A DNA stretch of 29,560 bases, taken from assembly GCA_003339415.1 (NCBI GenBank), contig PDHQ01000375.1, forward strand, positions 1 through 29,560, read 5' to 3'. The notes under the pieces are model-generated. The model did no database searches, was not told where the DNA came from, and saw nothing but the letters and a program-made list of their open reading frames with translations. A program made the position numbers and the translations under genes. Shown piece after piece: positions 9,581-21,844 of the stretch; the first letter of the stretch is position 1, and each line of letters begins with the position of its first letter. This DNA comes from Ophiocordyceps camponoti-saundersi (nom. inval.) (lineage: Eukaryota; Ascomycota; Sordariomycetes; Hypocreales; Ophiocordycipitaceae).

Positions 9581-11250
9581 TTAGTATTAGTATATATATA
9601 AGTACTAGTATATACGCTAGGCACCGGTATATATAAGTACTAGTATATATAAGCACTAGTATATATATAAGCACTAGTATATACGCTAAGTATTAATATA
9701 TACGCTAAGCACCGGTATATATAAGCACTAATATATATATATAAGTAGCGGTATATATATAAGCATAGGTATATATATAAGCACCGGTATATATATAAGC
9801 ACTAATATATATATATAAGTATTAGTATATATATAAGCACTAGTATATATATATAGGTATTAATATATATATATAAGGTATAAGTATATATATACTAAGT
9901 ATTAGTATATATAGGTACTAGTATATATATATAAGCACCGGTATATATATATAAAGTATAAGCATATATAGGCACCGGTATATATATAAGTACCGGCATA
10001 TATAAGCACTAGTATATATATATAAGCACCGGTATATATATAGGTACCGGTATATATAAGTATTAGTATATATATATAAGCACCGGTATATATATAAGTA
10101 TAAGTATATATAAGCACTAATATATATATATAAGCACTAGTATATATATATAAGTACTAATATATATATAAGTACCGGTATATATATATAAGTACTAGTA
10201 TATATATATAAGGTATAAGTATATATATACCGGGCACTAGTATATATAAGTACCGGTATATATATATAAGCACCGGCATATATATAAGCACTAGTATATA
10301 TAAGCACTAGTATATATATATAAGCACTAGTATATATATAGGCACCAGCATATATATATAAGTATTAGTATATACTTTAAGCACCGGCATATATATAGGT
10401 ATTAGTATATATATAGGTACCGGTATATATATAAGCACCGGTATATATATACTAAGTATAAGTATATATAAGTATAAGTATATATAAGCACCGGCATATA
10501 CTCTAAGCACCGGTATATATATATAGGCACCGGTATATATAAGTACTAATATATATATAGGCACTAGTATATATATATAAGCACCGGTATATATATAAGC
10601 ACTAATATATATATAAGTATTAGTATATATATACTAGGTATAAGTATATATAAGTATAAGTATATATAGGTATTAGTATATATAAGCACTAGTATATATA
10701 TAAGTATTAATATATATATATAAGCACTAGTATATATATAGGTATTAGTATATATATAAGTATTAGTATATATATACCGGGTATAAGTATATATAAGTAT
10801 AGGTATATATAGGTATAGGTATATATAAGCACTAGTATATACTCCAGGCACTAGTATATATATATAAGCACTAGTATATATAAGCACCGGTATATATAAG
10901 CACTAGTATATATATATAAATAGCGGTATATATATAAGTATAAGTATATATAGGCACCGGTATATATATAAGCACTAGTATATATATATAGGCACTAATA
11001 TATACTCCGGGCACCGGTATATATATAGGCACCGGCATATATATAAGCACTAATATATATATAAGCACCGGTATATATATACTAAGTATAAGTATATATA
11101 AGTATAAGTATATATAAGTATTAGTATATACTCTAAGTACTAGTATATATATATATAAGCACTAATATATATAAGTAGCGGTATATATATAGGCACGGGT
11201 ATATATAAGCACCGGTATATATATATAAGCACTAATATATATATATAGGT
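9581..11250 (+). repeat. Array A2: ACCGGT/TATATA minisatellite
   Basis: Same unit family as array A1, about 1.7 kb. Units with CGCTAGGCAC/CGCTAAGTAT interruptions cluster at its start (9600-9720). Minus-strand open frames here are repeat translations. Confidence 0.85.
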
Positions 11251-11397
11251 ACTAAATAGCGTAAGTTAATTTTATAAAAATTATATATAAAAAGTAATTA
11301 ATTTTTAGTATATTTTATAACTAAGCTATACTTACGGGAGTACGCTTAAATTTAGCTTATAAGACTTATAAGGAGGGGTTATAAATCCCCCTTTTAG
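11251..11397 (+). repeat. Core copy 2 (+ orientation)
   Basis: Nearly the same as core copy 1, from ATAGCGTAAGTTAATTTTAT to the AGGGGTTATAAATCCCCC hairpin. It again lies exactly between array A and array B. Confidence 0.8.
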
Positions 11398-12160
11398 CGG
11401 GTATACGGCGGCGGGTATAGCGGCGGGAGATAATTATAAAAGATAATTATAGCAGGCACGGCGGCGGGAGATAACTATAAAAAATAGCTATAGTAAGCAT
11501 AGCGGCGGGTATAGCGGTAAGAGATAATTACTATAGCGGGCATACGGCGGCGAGAGATAATTATAAGAGATAGCTATAGCGGGCACGGCGGCGGGAAATA
11601 ACTATTATAGTAAGTATATAGCGGCGAGAGATAATTATAAAAAATAATTATAGCGAGTATAGTAGCGAGAGATAACTATAAGAGATAATTATAGCGGGTA
11701 TAGCGGCGGGAGATAACTATAAGAGATAATTATAGCGGGCATAGTAGCGAGTATAGTAGCGAGAGATAATTATTATAGCGAGTATATAGCGGTAAGAGAT
11801 AACTATAAAAGATAATTATAGTAAGTATATAGTAATAGGAGATAACTATAAGAGATAATTATAGTAAATATAGCGGCGGGTATAATAGTAAGAGATAACT
11901 ATAAGAGATAGCTATAGTAGGCATAGCGGCGGGCATAGCGATAAGAGATAATTATAAGAGATAGCTATAATAGGCATAGTAGTAGGCATAGCGGCGAGAG
12001 ATAACTATAAGAGATAATTATAGCGGGTATAATAGCGAGAAATAATTATAAAAGATAGCTATAGCGAGCATAGTAGCGGGAGATAATTATAAAAGATAGC
12101 TATAGCGGGTATAGTAGCGAGAGATAACTATAAGAGATAGCTATAGCGGGCATATAATAA
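11398..12160 (+). repeat. Array B2
   Basis: Same family as array B1, about 0.76 kb, with more GCGGCGGG and GCACGG units and so slightly richer in C+G. Confidence 0.85.
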
Positions 12161-13182
12161 TAGAAAACGCGGCAGGCTTAAGATCGTGCTTAAAAGTATT
12201 ATAAATCTAAAAAATTATAAGTAAGAGAGGTATTAAGAGAGGTATTAATTTATTTAATATTCTAAGAAAGTAAGCGTATCTTATAAACTACGCTCCTAAT
12301 AGCGGCGAGAAAATATCCGCTACCTTCCCCCTAACTATCCCCCTTTATTTTTTTTAGCTATTAGCCCCTCCTTCTCCTATTAAGCTTTTAGTACGGGTAG
12401 TAGCTATTTTTTAGGGGGCGGGAATAGCAGCGGCCCTTATTACTAAGAAGCTTATTATAGCCTTATCTCCCTTACTATTAAGGGTCTTACCGCCGCCTCT
12501 CGTAGCTTAAGCTATAAGATTAATATTAAATATAATATTATCTCTAACCGCTTTTCTACCGCCCGGGGGATTATAATCTCTAAGCTTAAGGTATACTTAT
12601 AAAAGGTATAATATCTAATACCGCGGATTATATAATCGTAATATAGCGAGAGTAAGTTTTTTATATCTATTATTAATCTTTTAAAGGCGTAGTTTTAGCT
12701 AAAGATATTTCTTATTATAAGGATAAAAAGAAATCGCTCGCTAAAGGTAATAAGGCTATCGTAAAGTTTCTAAGTATTATTTCTAAATCTTTTATAGCTT
12801 TTTATATCTTCGGTAAGGGCGTAAATAGGTATAATTAAGGGTAATTAGGGATAATTAATATATATAAAAGGAAGGAAAAGATATAATAAGTATAACTTAT
12901 AGTTACGAATATTAAGAAAAATAGTAAAAAGCTTCCCTATACCTTATCTTATTAATAAAGGGGAAATAAAGGAAAAAAGAGATACTTTAAAGAAAATAAA
13001 TAACTATATATATTATAATTTTTACCTACTATTTTCGCCTTAAAGATTTAAGATAGTAAGTAGCGATAATATCTTATAATATATAGTCGTTTTTATAGCG
13101 TAAAGAGGCGGGAAGTAAGTTAATTAATTTTTAAAAGAAAAAAATCTAATAGCTCCCTAATAATTTAAAATAAGTATAAGGG
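12161..13182. other. Unique interval U2 between module 2 and module 3
   Basis: About 1 kb without tandem repeats. C-rich stretches lie at 12320-12440 and a Ser/Lys-rich plus-strand frame at about 12440-12600, but TAA/TAG codons are frequent and no motif is recognisable. Probably a RIP-degraded transposon or gene remnant; nothing more can be supported. Confidence 0.4.
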
Positions 13183-14100
13183 GGTATTAGTATATATAAG
13201 TATTAGTATATATATAAGTAGCGGTATATATATAGGTAGCGGTATATATATAAGTATAAGTATATATATAAGTACTAGTATATATAGGTACTAGTATATA
13301 TTTTAGGTACTAGTATATATATAAGCACCGGTATATATATAAGCACTAGCATATATATATAAGTATATATAAGCACCGGTATATACTTTAGGTACTAGTA
13401 TATATATATAGGCACTAGTATATATAAGTATAAGTATATATAGGTACTAGTATATACTCCGGGCACCGGTATATATAAGTACCGGTATATATAAGTAGCG
13501 GTATATATATATAGGTAGTAGTATATATATAAGTATAAGTATATATAAGCACTAGTATATATATATAAGTAATAGTATATATATAGGTATAAGTATATAT
13601 AGGTATTAGTATATACTCCGGGCACCGGTATATATAAGCACTAGTATATATAGGTAGCGGTATATATATATAAGTACTAATATACTAATATATACGCCGG
13701 GCACTAGTATATATATAAGCACTAGTATATATAAGTACTAGTATATATAAGCACCGGCATATATAAGTACCGGCATATATAAGTACTAATATATATATAA
13801 GCACTAGCATATACGCCGGGCACCGGCATATACGCTAGGCACTAATATATATATAAGCACCGGCATATATAAGCACCAGCATATATAAGCACCGGCATAT
13901 ATAAGCACCGGCATATATAGGCACCGGCATATATATAAGCACTAGCATATACGCTAGGCACTAGTATATACGCTAGGCACCGGCACATATATAGGCACCG
14001 GTATACTAATATACACGCTAGGCACTAGCATATATATAAGCACCGGTATATATAAGCACCGGTATATATAAGTACTAGTATACTAGTATATATAAGTATT
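13183..14100 (+). repeat. Array A3: ACCGGT/TATATA minisatellite
   Basis: About 0.9 kb of array A units. The distal half (13680-14070) is enriched in CACCGGCATATA and CGCTAGGCAC forms, which keep CpA and so look less mutated than those in A1. Confidence 0.85.
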
Positions 14101-14246
14101 AAGTAGCGTAAGTCGATTTTATAAAAATTATATATAAAAAGTAATTAAATTTTAGTATATTCTATAACCGAAGCTATATTTACGGGAGTACGCTTAAATT
14201 TAGCTAGTAGGACTTATAAGAGGGGGTTATAGATCCCCCCTTTAGC
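14101..14246 (+). repeat. Core copy 3 (+ orientation)
   Basis: Starts AGTAGCGTAAGTCGATTTTA and ends with the GGGGGTTATAGATCCCCCC hairpin. It diverges from copies 1 and 2 at a few sites (GTCGAT against GTTAAT, ACCGAAGC against ACTAAGC), again mostly transitions. Confidence 0.8.
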
Positions 14247-14737
14247 AAGTATACGGCGGCGGGAGATAGCTATAGTAAGTATAGTAAAAGGAGATAGCTA
14301 TAGCGGGTATAGTAAAGGGAGATAATTACGGCGGGTATAGCGGCGGGCATAGCGGCGGGCACGGCGGCGGGGGATAGCTATAATAAGCATAGTAAAGGGA
14401 GATAGCTATAGCGGGCATAGCGGTAAAAAATAGCTATAATAAGTATAGTAAAAAGAGATAGCTATAACGGGTATAATAAAGGGAGATAATTATAGCGAGC
14501 ATAGTAGCGAGCATAGCGGCGGGGGATAGCTATAGTAAGCACGGTAAAAGGAGATAGCTATAGCGGGCATAGTAGTAGAAGATAGCTATAGCGGGTATAG
14601 TAAAGAGAGATAATTATAGCGTAGGGAATAATAATAGTAAATAAGCACTTAGTATATATAATAAGGGGAGATAATTATAATAAACTTAGTAGTAAGAGAT
14701 AAGATTTTAATAAAAAGCGGGTAAAAACTTAAATAAA
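14247..14737 (+). repeat. Array B3 and its degenerate end
   Basis: Short array B with units GGGAGATAGCTATAGCGGGTATAGTAAA; the AGTAAA spacer is specific to this copy. Clear units end near 14625, followed by about 110 bp of A+T-rich transition to array C. Confidence 0.7.
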
Positions 14738-15190
14738 ATTTTATTACTTACTACTTTTCTACTAGTAGTATTTCTCTACTAGCTTTACTTTCGTGCTAGC
14801 AGTACTTTTTACTTTACTACTAGTAGTATTTTCCCGCTAGCAGCACTCTTTTATTACTTTTATTTTACTACTAGTAGCACTTTCCTACTAGTAGCACTTT
14901 TTACTTTATAGCACTCTTTACTCTACTACTAGTAGCACTTTCCCGCTAATAGTACTCTTTTACTACTTTTATTTTATTACTAGTAGCACTTTCTTACCGG
15001 CGGCACTCTTTACTTTATAGCACTCTTTACTTTGCTATTAGTAGCACTTTCCCGCTAGCAGCACTCTTTTACTACTTTTATTTTACTACCGGTAGTACTT
15101 TCCTACTAGCGGCACTTTTTACTTTATAGTACTCTTTACTCTACTACTAATAGTATTTTCCCGCTAATAGCACTCTTTTATTAGCTAGCT
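14738..15190 (+). repeat. Array C1: CTACTAGTAG palindrome minisatellite
   Basis: Units alternate pyrimidine stretches (CTCTTTACTTTA, CTTTCC) with palindromes CTACTAGTAG, CTACCGGTAG or CTAGCAG. The unit differs from arrays A and B but shares the A(CCGG/CTAG)T centres. Confidence 0.8.
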
Positions 15191-15680
15191 AATATACTTA
15201 GTTTACTAGTATAAAAAATACGGCCCTTAAGTAATAATTATAATTATTAGGAATATCTAACTAGCTAGGTTTTAAATATCGTAGCTTATTACCTAAAAAA
15301 ATAGGAGAAAGCTAAGCTAAACCGCCTCTTATTAGAAAAAAAAAGAGATAAGATTTACTTTATTAATAAAGTATAAAAAGCTTAAAAATAAAATATCTAC
15401 CTTAAATCTCTATTAAGATAAGACGCGGAAAAAAATAGTAAGATAGCTATTTTTAGTAATATACTATTATTATATAACTTATACGCTACTAAGATACTCT
15501 TAAAAACGAGAAAAATACCTTATAAAAAGATTACTAAAAATAATAATCTTTACTAGATATTTTTAGTAATATACCGCTATTATCTAACTTATACGCTACT
15601 AAGATACTCTAAAAAATAAGAAGAATATATTATAAAAAGATTACTAAAAATAATAGTCTTTACTAGAAAAACTAAATAAC
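15191..15680. repeat. Interval with a 110-bp tandem duplication
   Basis: Two head-to-tail copies occupy 15449-15558 and 15559-15668, both running from ATTTTTAGTAATATAC to CTTTACTAGA. They differ by about a dozen changes, mostly transitions. The first copy contains the end of a possible decayed reading frame. Confidence 0.75.
15305..15556 (+). pseudogene. Possible decayed Lys-rich reading frame, product unknown
   Basis: One plus-strand frame of 83 codons has four internal TAA codons, each derivable from CAA by RIP, before a TAG at 15554. It reads EKAKLNRLLLEKKRDKIYF at the start and NSKIAIFSNILLLYNLYATK further on, a plausible coiled-coil-like composition. I do not recognise the family. A transposon origin is inferred from its setting only. 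Confidence 0.25.
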
Positions 15681-16925
15681 TGCTACCGGTAATACTTTTT
15701 ACGTTACGATACTCTTTATTTTACTACTAATAATACTCTTTATATTACGATACTCTTTACTCTACTATTAGTAGTACTTTTTACGTTACGATACTTTTTA
15801 CTCTTTACTTTATAATATTCTTTACTTTGCTACTAGTAGCACTTTCCTACCGGCGGCACTCTTAACTTTACTACCGGTAGTAGAGTATTTCGCTAGAAAC
15901 TAGCTAGCTTCTCTCTTCTACTACCTTTACTCTTAGCACTTTCCTACCGGCGGCACTTTTTACTTTACTATTAGTAGGAAGGTTAGTATTTTTTACTCTA
16001 CTACCGATAGGAAAGTCGGCACTTTTTACTCTCTTACTAGTAGCACTCTTTACTCTATTACCGGCAGCACCTTCCTACTAGTAGCACTCTTTACTTTGCT
16101 ACTAGTAGTACTCTTTACTTTACGGCACTCTTTACTTTACTACTAGCTTTACTTTTCTACTAATAGTATTTTCCTGCTAGCGGCACTTTTTACTTTCTTA
16201 TTAGTAGTACTTTTTACTTTATAGCACTCTTTACTCTATTACTAGCAGAAAGGTTAGCACTTTTTACTCTACTACTAATAGGAAGGTTAGTACTCTTTAC
16301 TCTCTTACTAGTAGCACTCTTTACTCTACTACCGGCAGTACCTTCCTACTAGCGGCACTCTTTACTTTACTACTAGCAGCACTCTTTACTTTACGGTACT
16401 CTTTACTCTATTACTAGTAGTATTTTCCTACTAATAGCACTCTTAACTTTACTACCGGTAGCACTCTTTACCTTATAATACTCTTTACTTTACTACCGGT
16501 AATATTCTTTATATTACGATACTCTTTACTCTACTACCGGCAGCACTTTCCTACTAGCGGCACTCTTTACTCTATTACTAATAAGAAAGTTAGCACTTTT
16601 TACTCTCTTACTAGTAGCACTCTTCGCTTTATAGCACTCTTTACTCTACTACTAGTAGCACTTTCCTACTAGTAGTACTCTTAACTTTACTATTAGTAAT
16701 ACTCTTTACCTTATAATACTCTTTACTCTATTACCGGTAGTACTCTTTATATTATAATACTCTTTACTTTATTACTAGTAGTACTTTCCTATTAGCGGCA
16801 CTCTTTACTTTATTACTAATAAGAAAGTTAGTATTTTTTACTCTCTTACTAATAGTACTCTTCGCTTTATAGCACTTTTTACTCTATTACCGGTAGTACT
16901 TACTTACTAGTAGTACTTTTTACTT
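15681..16925 (+). repeat. Array C2: CTACTAGTAG palindrome minisatellite
   Basis: About 1.25 kb. Units combine CTCTTTACTCTA with CTACTAGTAGCAC, CTACCGGCAGCAC or CTAGCGGCAC. Some groups repeat at higher order, for example blocks with AGGAAGGTTAGCAC near 15975, 16250 and 16280. Confidence 0.8.
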
Positions 16926-16932
16926 TTTAAGC

Positions 16933-17046
16933 GAAGCTAAAAAATATCGTAAAAAGGTTTTTATTAAAAATATTCTATACTATTATCGAAAACTTAATAA
17001 ATATAGATTATCTTACTACGCTAAATATAAAGCTAAAAAGCTTAAT
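16933..17046 (+). pseudogene. 38-codon uninterrupted relic, possibly zinc-binding
   Basis: An island inside array C has one frame free of stops for 38 codons. Tyr codons are clustered at 16978, 16981, 16984, 17014, 17017 and 17026. TAY can arise from TGY by RIP, and the last pair (Tyr-Ala-Lys-Tyr) has the CxxC spacing. A degenerate zinc-finger or zinc-ribbon segment is one possibility. Evidence is weak and no family is recognised. Confidence 0.15.
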
Positions 17047-17221
17047 TAACTTTAATAATAATAATTAAGCTATATATTAGAATATTTTCGAAGTAAAACT
17101 AAGTATTTATATTTTTAACGTAAATTCGAAAGCTTAAGTTAGCTAGCTTAAGTAAAGAAATTAGTTTTTTACTTATAAGTATTAGATTTTATATTTAAGT
17201 AAATTAAATCCCTTATAATAA

Positions 17222-17745
17222 AATACTTTTTATTTTATTACTAATAGTATTTACCTGCTAGCGGCACTCTTTACTTTACTTTTAGTAGTAAAGTACTTTG
17301 CTAAAAACTAGCTAGCTTCCCTTTTCTACTACCTTTACTCTTAGCACTTTCTTATTAGCGGCACTCTTTATTTTATTACCGGTAGCATTTTCTTACTAGC
17401 GGCACTCTTTACTCTCTTACTAGTAGTACTCTTTACTTTATAGCACTCTTTACTCTACTACTAGTAGGAAGGTTAGCACTTTTTACTCTACTACTAATAA
17501 GAAAGTTAGCATTTTTTACTCTCTTACTAATAGCACTTTTTACTTTACTACTAATAGTATTTTCCTACTAGCGGCACTTTTTACTTTACTACTAGCAGCA
17601 CTCTTTACTTTATAATACTCTTTACTCTATTACTAGCTTTACTCTTTTACTAGTAGCACTTTCCTACTACCTTTACTCTTCTTTTACTTTTACTTTATTA
17701 CTAGTAATACTCTTAGATTACTAGCTTCCCTTTTCTCTTACTAGC
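17222..17745 (+). repeat. Array C3: CTACTAGTAG palindrome minisatellite
   Basis: Same unit family as C1 and C2, about 0.5 kb. It is separated from C2 by about 300 bp of A+T-rich DNA (16926-17221) that contains only the short relic above. Confidence 0.8.
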
Positions 17746-17949
17746 TAAGTTTCCCGATAAGGAATTTTATAAAATATATAAGATCTTATTCTAATTTATA
17801 TATTATAGATAAAAATAAAATAGTAAAAGTTAATTTTAATAAATTTAATAAAAAGCGGTAAATAAAAAGTAAGTTTAATAAAGCTTTTAATAAAAAGTAA
17901 TAGGAAATTAGCGGTAGGAAATTTTATAGTTATATATATATATATATTA

Positions 17950-18130
17950 CTTATTATCTCTTTATTTCCTTATTATCTTTTTACTTCCTCGCTATTTTTT
18001 TACTTCCTCGCTATCTTTTTACTTCCTCGCTATCTCTCTACTTCCTCGCTATCTCTCTACTTCCTTACTATCTCTCTACTTCCTCGCTATCTCTCTGCTT
18101 CCTCGCTATCTCTACTTCCTCGCTATCTTT
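17950..18130 (+). repeat. About 19-bp pyrimidine-rich tandem repeat
   Basis: About nine units of ACTTCCTCGCTATCTCTCT, with T-for-C variants. It runs directly into the CCCTCTTT tract. Confidence 0.8.
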
Positions 18131-18390
18131 ACCTTTTTCCCTCTTTCCCTCTTTCCCTCTTTCCCTCTTTCCCTCTTTCCCTCTTTCCCTCTTTCCCTCT
18201 TTCCCTCTTTCCCTTTTTCCCTCTTTCCCTCTTTCCCTTTTTCCCTCTTTCCCTCTTTCCTTTTTTCCCTCTTTCCCTTTTTCCCTCTTTCCTTCTTTCC
18301 CTCTTTCCCTTTTTCCCTTTTTCCCTTTTTCCCTTTTTCCCTTTTTCCCTTTTTCTATTTTTCTATCTTTCCCTTTTTCTTTTTTTCTAA
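18131..18390 (+). repeat. Polypyrimidine (CCCTCTTT)n tract
   Basis: About 250 bp almost purely C and T on this strand, built of an 8-bp unit with later CCCTTTTT variants. Long homopyrimidine mirror-symmetric repeats can form intramolecular triplex (H-DNA). It lies just upstream of the MULE relic. Confidence 0.85.
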
Positions 18391-18399
18391 TATAAACTT

Positions 18400-20750
18400 A
18401 ATTATTAAAAAGTTTAATAATATTCCTAACTTTCTATTATTACTTTTATTTCCTTTTTTTAATATAACTTTTACTTTTATTTAAGATTTCGCTTAGGAAA
18501 ATAATACTATTTTTATTAAGTATAAGCTTAGTTAAAAGTGCGAATTTTATAGATAGCTTTTTATAATATCTTATAATTTAGCTTATAATTATAGCTAATC
18601 TCGCTTATCTTAAAATATTAATTTCTACTAAGTCTTAACTTAGAAACTTAATTACCTTTTTAAGCTTTAAATCGCCGTATAGAAAAATATTAAGTTAAAA
18701 TAAACTTATTAGGTAGTAAATAATTATTATAATTATTTATAATTTATCTATCCCTCCGCTTATAATATTTATCGCTAATAATTACTTAAGTAATAAGAAC
18801 TCGAAAAGTTCTTATTAAAATATAAAGCTTTCTTAGCTTAAAAGCTAGATAATATTTTTTAAAATTAATTTAATAATAAATACTTTTTTTTTTATAAGTT
18901 TAATATCTATAACGATAGATAAAAGATTTACCGTAAAACGCTTAATAGTCTAACCTTAATATAAGCTTTTTTTTCTTATTTTTAATAAAATAAACTTAAG
19001 TATTTTATTAAGTTAGATAGGGAAATAAAGATTATAGTAGCGATATAAATATACCCTTAATATAAAAATATATAAAAATAATACTTAGAAGTTTTTAAGA
19101 TAGACTATATTTATAAGATAAATCGGTATAGTAATATTTCGATTTTTTTTCTTAAAGATATTAATAAAAAATAAGTTTAGAATATTACTTTTCTAAGTTA
19201 TAGCCCTTACGAAGTATAAATCTCTAGTAAATATTACGTAGGGGCTTATAATAAATAAAAGAGAAGAGGCGTATAACTAGTTTTATAAGCGCTTTAAGGA
19301 ACTTCGTTATTAGATTAACGCTAAATATCCTAATATAATAATTACGGATAAGGAGGTTACTTTTAAGAATACTATTATAAAAATATTTCCTAATATATAA
19401 TAATAGCTATACCTTTTCTATATTAACGCGAATATTAATATTATAAAAGTATTCTCTAATATATAGTAATAGCTATACCTTTTTTATATTAACGTAAATA
19501 TTAAAGCGTAGATTAATAAGTATTTTAATTATAATAATAAAGAAAACGAAGCTAAGAAGGGCTAAGCTAAGGGGTAAGCTAGGGACTAAGCTAGGGACTA
19601 AGCTAAGAACTAAGCCGAGGAGAGCACCTAAGCCCTAAATATAACTAACCTAAATACCTATAAGGGTATATTAGTAGCGTAGAAAAAAGTTATATATACT
19701 CCCTTTAAAGTAAACTTTAAGATTTCTTAGCGGGAATTTAATAAAATATATAAAGAATAATATTTATTAATTTTTACTTATATTTTAAAAAAGTATATAC
19801 TTTAGCAACGGTAATAAGCTATTTACTTTATATCTAATTATAGGAACTATAATTAGATAATAAATAGCTTAATAAAGTTTTCTTATAAGGATATTAAGTC
19901 CTATCTTCTTACTAATATTAGGGACCTTTATTACCTATATTTAATACTTTTATAGATAATCGCTAATAAAAAGCGGAAATATAAGGAGGTAGCTACCTAT
20001 AAAAAGATAAGGTAACGTTAGGTATATTTTAGTAAACGCTAGCTAGGTAAGATCCCTCTTATAAAAGTAATATAACTTTACTAATACTTTATAAGGAGAA
20101 TTACCTTCTAAGATTTCTTATATAGCGATTAATTTTCTTACTTATTAGCACCGCCTTACTAAAGTAATATTATCTACGCTAAATTATAAGCTTATTTTAT
20201 AACCGTAATATATTAGTTAGTTTATATAATAATATAAGCTACCTTACTCTTATATTATAAAATAATAGCTACGAGCTAAGTAATAGTTTAGTAAGGAAAA
20301 GTATTATTTATACTAATAGCTAACTACGCCCTTAATAATACTTACCCGTAAATATTATTAGAATAACTTACTAATTTATTCCTTAAGATTTAGATAAGCT
20401 ACTATTACGGATTTAAGACCTTAATATTATCGTTAGTTTTCGTAGCTAGCGTAGAGTCCCTTAGAATACGCCGATATTAGTACTTTTTAGTTTTTAGCCC
20501 TCTCGCCTTAATTAAAATAGCTAGCCTCCCTTAAACTTATAGTAAAGCTAAAGCTAAAAGAGCTAAAGCTAGCGAGGTTATTAATAAAGCTAAAGCTAGA
20601 GCTAGAGGGGTAATAAAAGGTAGCGTTAATTAGGTAGCTTATCGTACGTAAGCTCGAGGTATTTTTTATAAAGCGTACGGCGAGTTACTTTAAGAGGTAA
20701 GGTTCTTATAGGGGTAAGAGGGAGAGGGTATAGAGGAAAAGGCAGAGGAG
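18400..20750 (+). pseudogene. RIP-degraded Mutator-like (MULE) transposase gene
   Basis: The best evidence is at 19100-20050. A frame carrying IDYIYKINRY (19100) resembles the first catalytic-Asp motif IDCTYKTN. After a one-base shift at the T run 19142-19150, the next frame reads GLIINKREEAYN, then YPNIIITDKEVTFKN (second Asp at 19347-19349), IFPN, three stop codons where Gln is expected, and LYLFYIN in place of LCLFHIN. Further on come RNYN-stop-IINSLIKFSYKDIKSY and SYLLTNIRDLYYLY, matching the third catalytic region; Lys at 19875 stands where Glu is expected. Stops are all TAA/TAG, and C-to-Y and H-to-Y changes fit RIP. Total extent is inferred from the roughly 800-aa size of fungal Hop-type transposases and from a Lys/Ala/Arg-rich frame near 20540-20640. 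It cannot encode an active enzyme. Confidence 0.8.
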
Positions 20751-20924
20751 AGGCGTTTTTAATAGGAGGAATAGTAGAGGGTATCTTATTATTATAATAA
20801 TAAACGCTTATTATAGCGCTATTTTTAGAGAGATAATAAAGTAAGTTTAAATCGCTTTCGTAAGAAGAATAGTAACCTTTTTAGGTAAAATTTAGAGTAT
20901 AATAAAAGAAATAAAGATATATAT

Positions 20925-21760
20925 AATACTAGCTCCCTTACTTTATAACGAAATATACTTAAGGATATATACTATACTTACTACTCTCCCCTACTTACTA
21001 CTTTATAATAAAGTATACCTAAAGATATATATTATACTTACTGCTCTCCTTTACTTACTACTTTATAATAAAGTATACTTAAGGATATATATTATACTTA
21101 CTACTCTCCCCTACTTATTACTCTATAACGAAGTATACTTAAAGATATATATTATACTAGCTCCCTTACTTATTATAACGAAGTATACCTAAAGATATAT
21201 ACTATACCGGCTCCCCTACCTACTACTTTATAACGAAGTATACCTAAGGATATATACTATGCTAGCTCCCTTACCTACTATTTTATAATAAAGTATACTT
21301 AAGGATATATATTATACTAGCTCCCTTACTTACTATAACGAAGTATACCTAAGGATATATACTATACTAGCTCCCTTACTTACTATAATAAAGTATACTT
21401 AAAGATATATACTATACTAGCTCCCCTACTTATTACTTTATAATAAAGTATACTTAAAAATATATATTATACCGGCTCCCCTACTTATTATAATAAAGTA
21501 TACCTAAGGATATATATTATACTAGCTCCCCTACTTATTATAACGAAGTATACTTAAGAATATATACTATGCCGGCTCCCCTACCTACTACTTTATAACG
21601 AAGTATACCTAAAGATATATATTATACCGGCTCCCCTATTTACTATAATAAAGTATACTTAAGAATATATACTATACTAGCTCCCTTACTTATTACTTTA
21701 TAACGAAATATACCTAAGAATATATACTATACTTACTACTTTATTACTCTACCTATTACT
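20925..21760 (+). repeat. Tandem repeat with 50/55/60-bp periods, about 15 copies
   Basis: The landmark AA(G/A)TATAC occurs at 20951, 21011, 21071, 21131, 21181, 21236, 21291, 21341, 21391, 21446, 21496, 21546, 21601, 21651 and 21706. Spacings are 60, 60, 60, 50, 55, 55, 50, 50, 55, 50, 50, 55, 50 and 55. Units carry CCTAAGGATATATACTATAC and CTCCCCTACTTA, with optional CTTTA and CTACT-type insertions. No coding sense is apparent. Confidence 0.9.
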
Positions 21761-21844
21761 ATAATAACTAATCTTTTTTATATTTCTTAAATTAAATATA
21801 CTTATATAGCTAAGGTTTAATATAATATACTTAAAAAGTTAATT

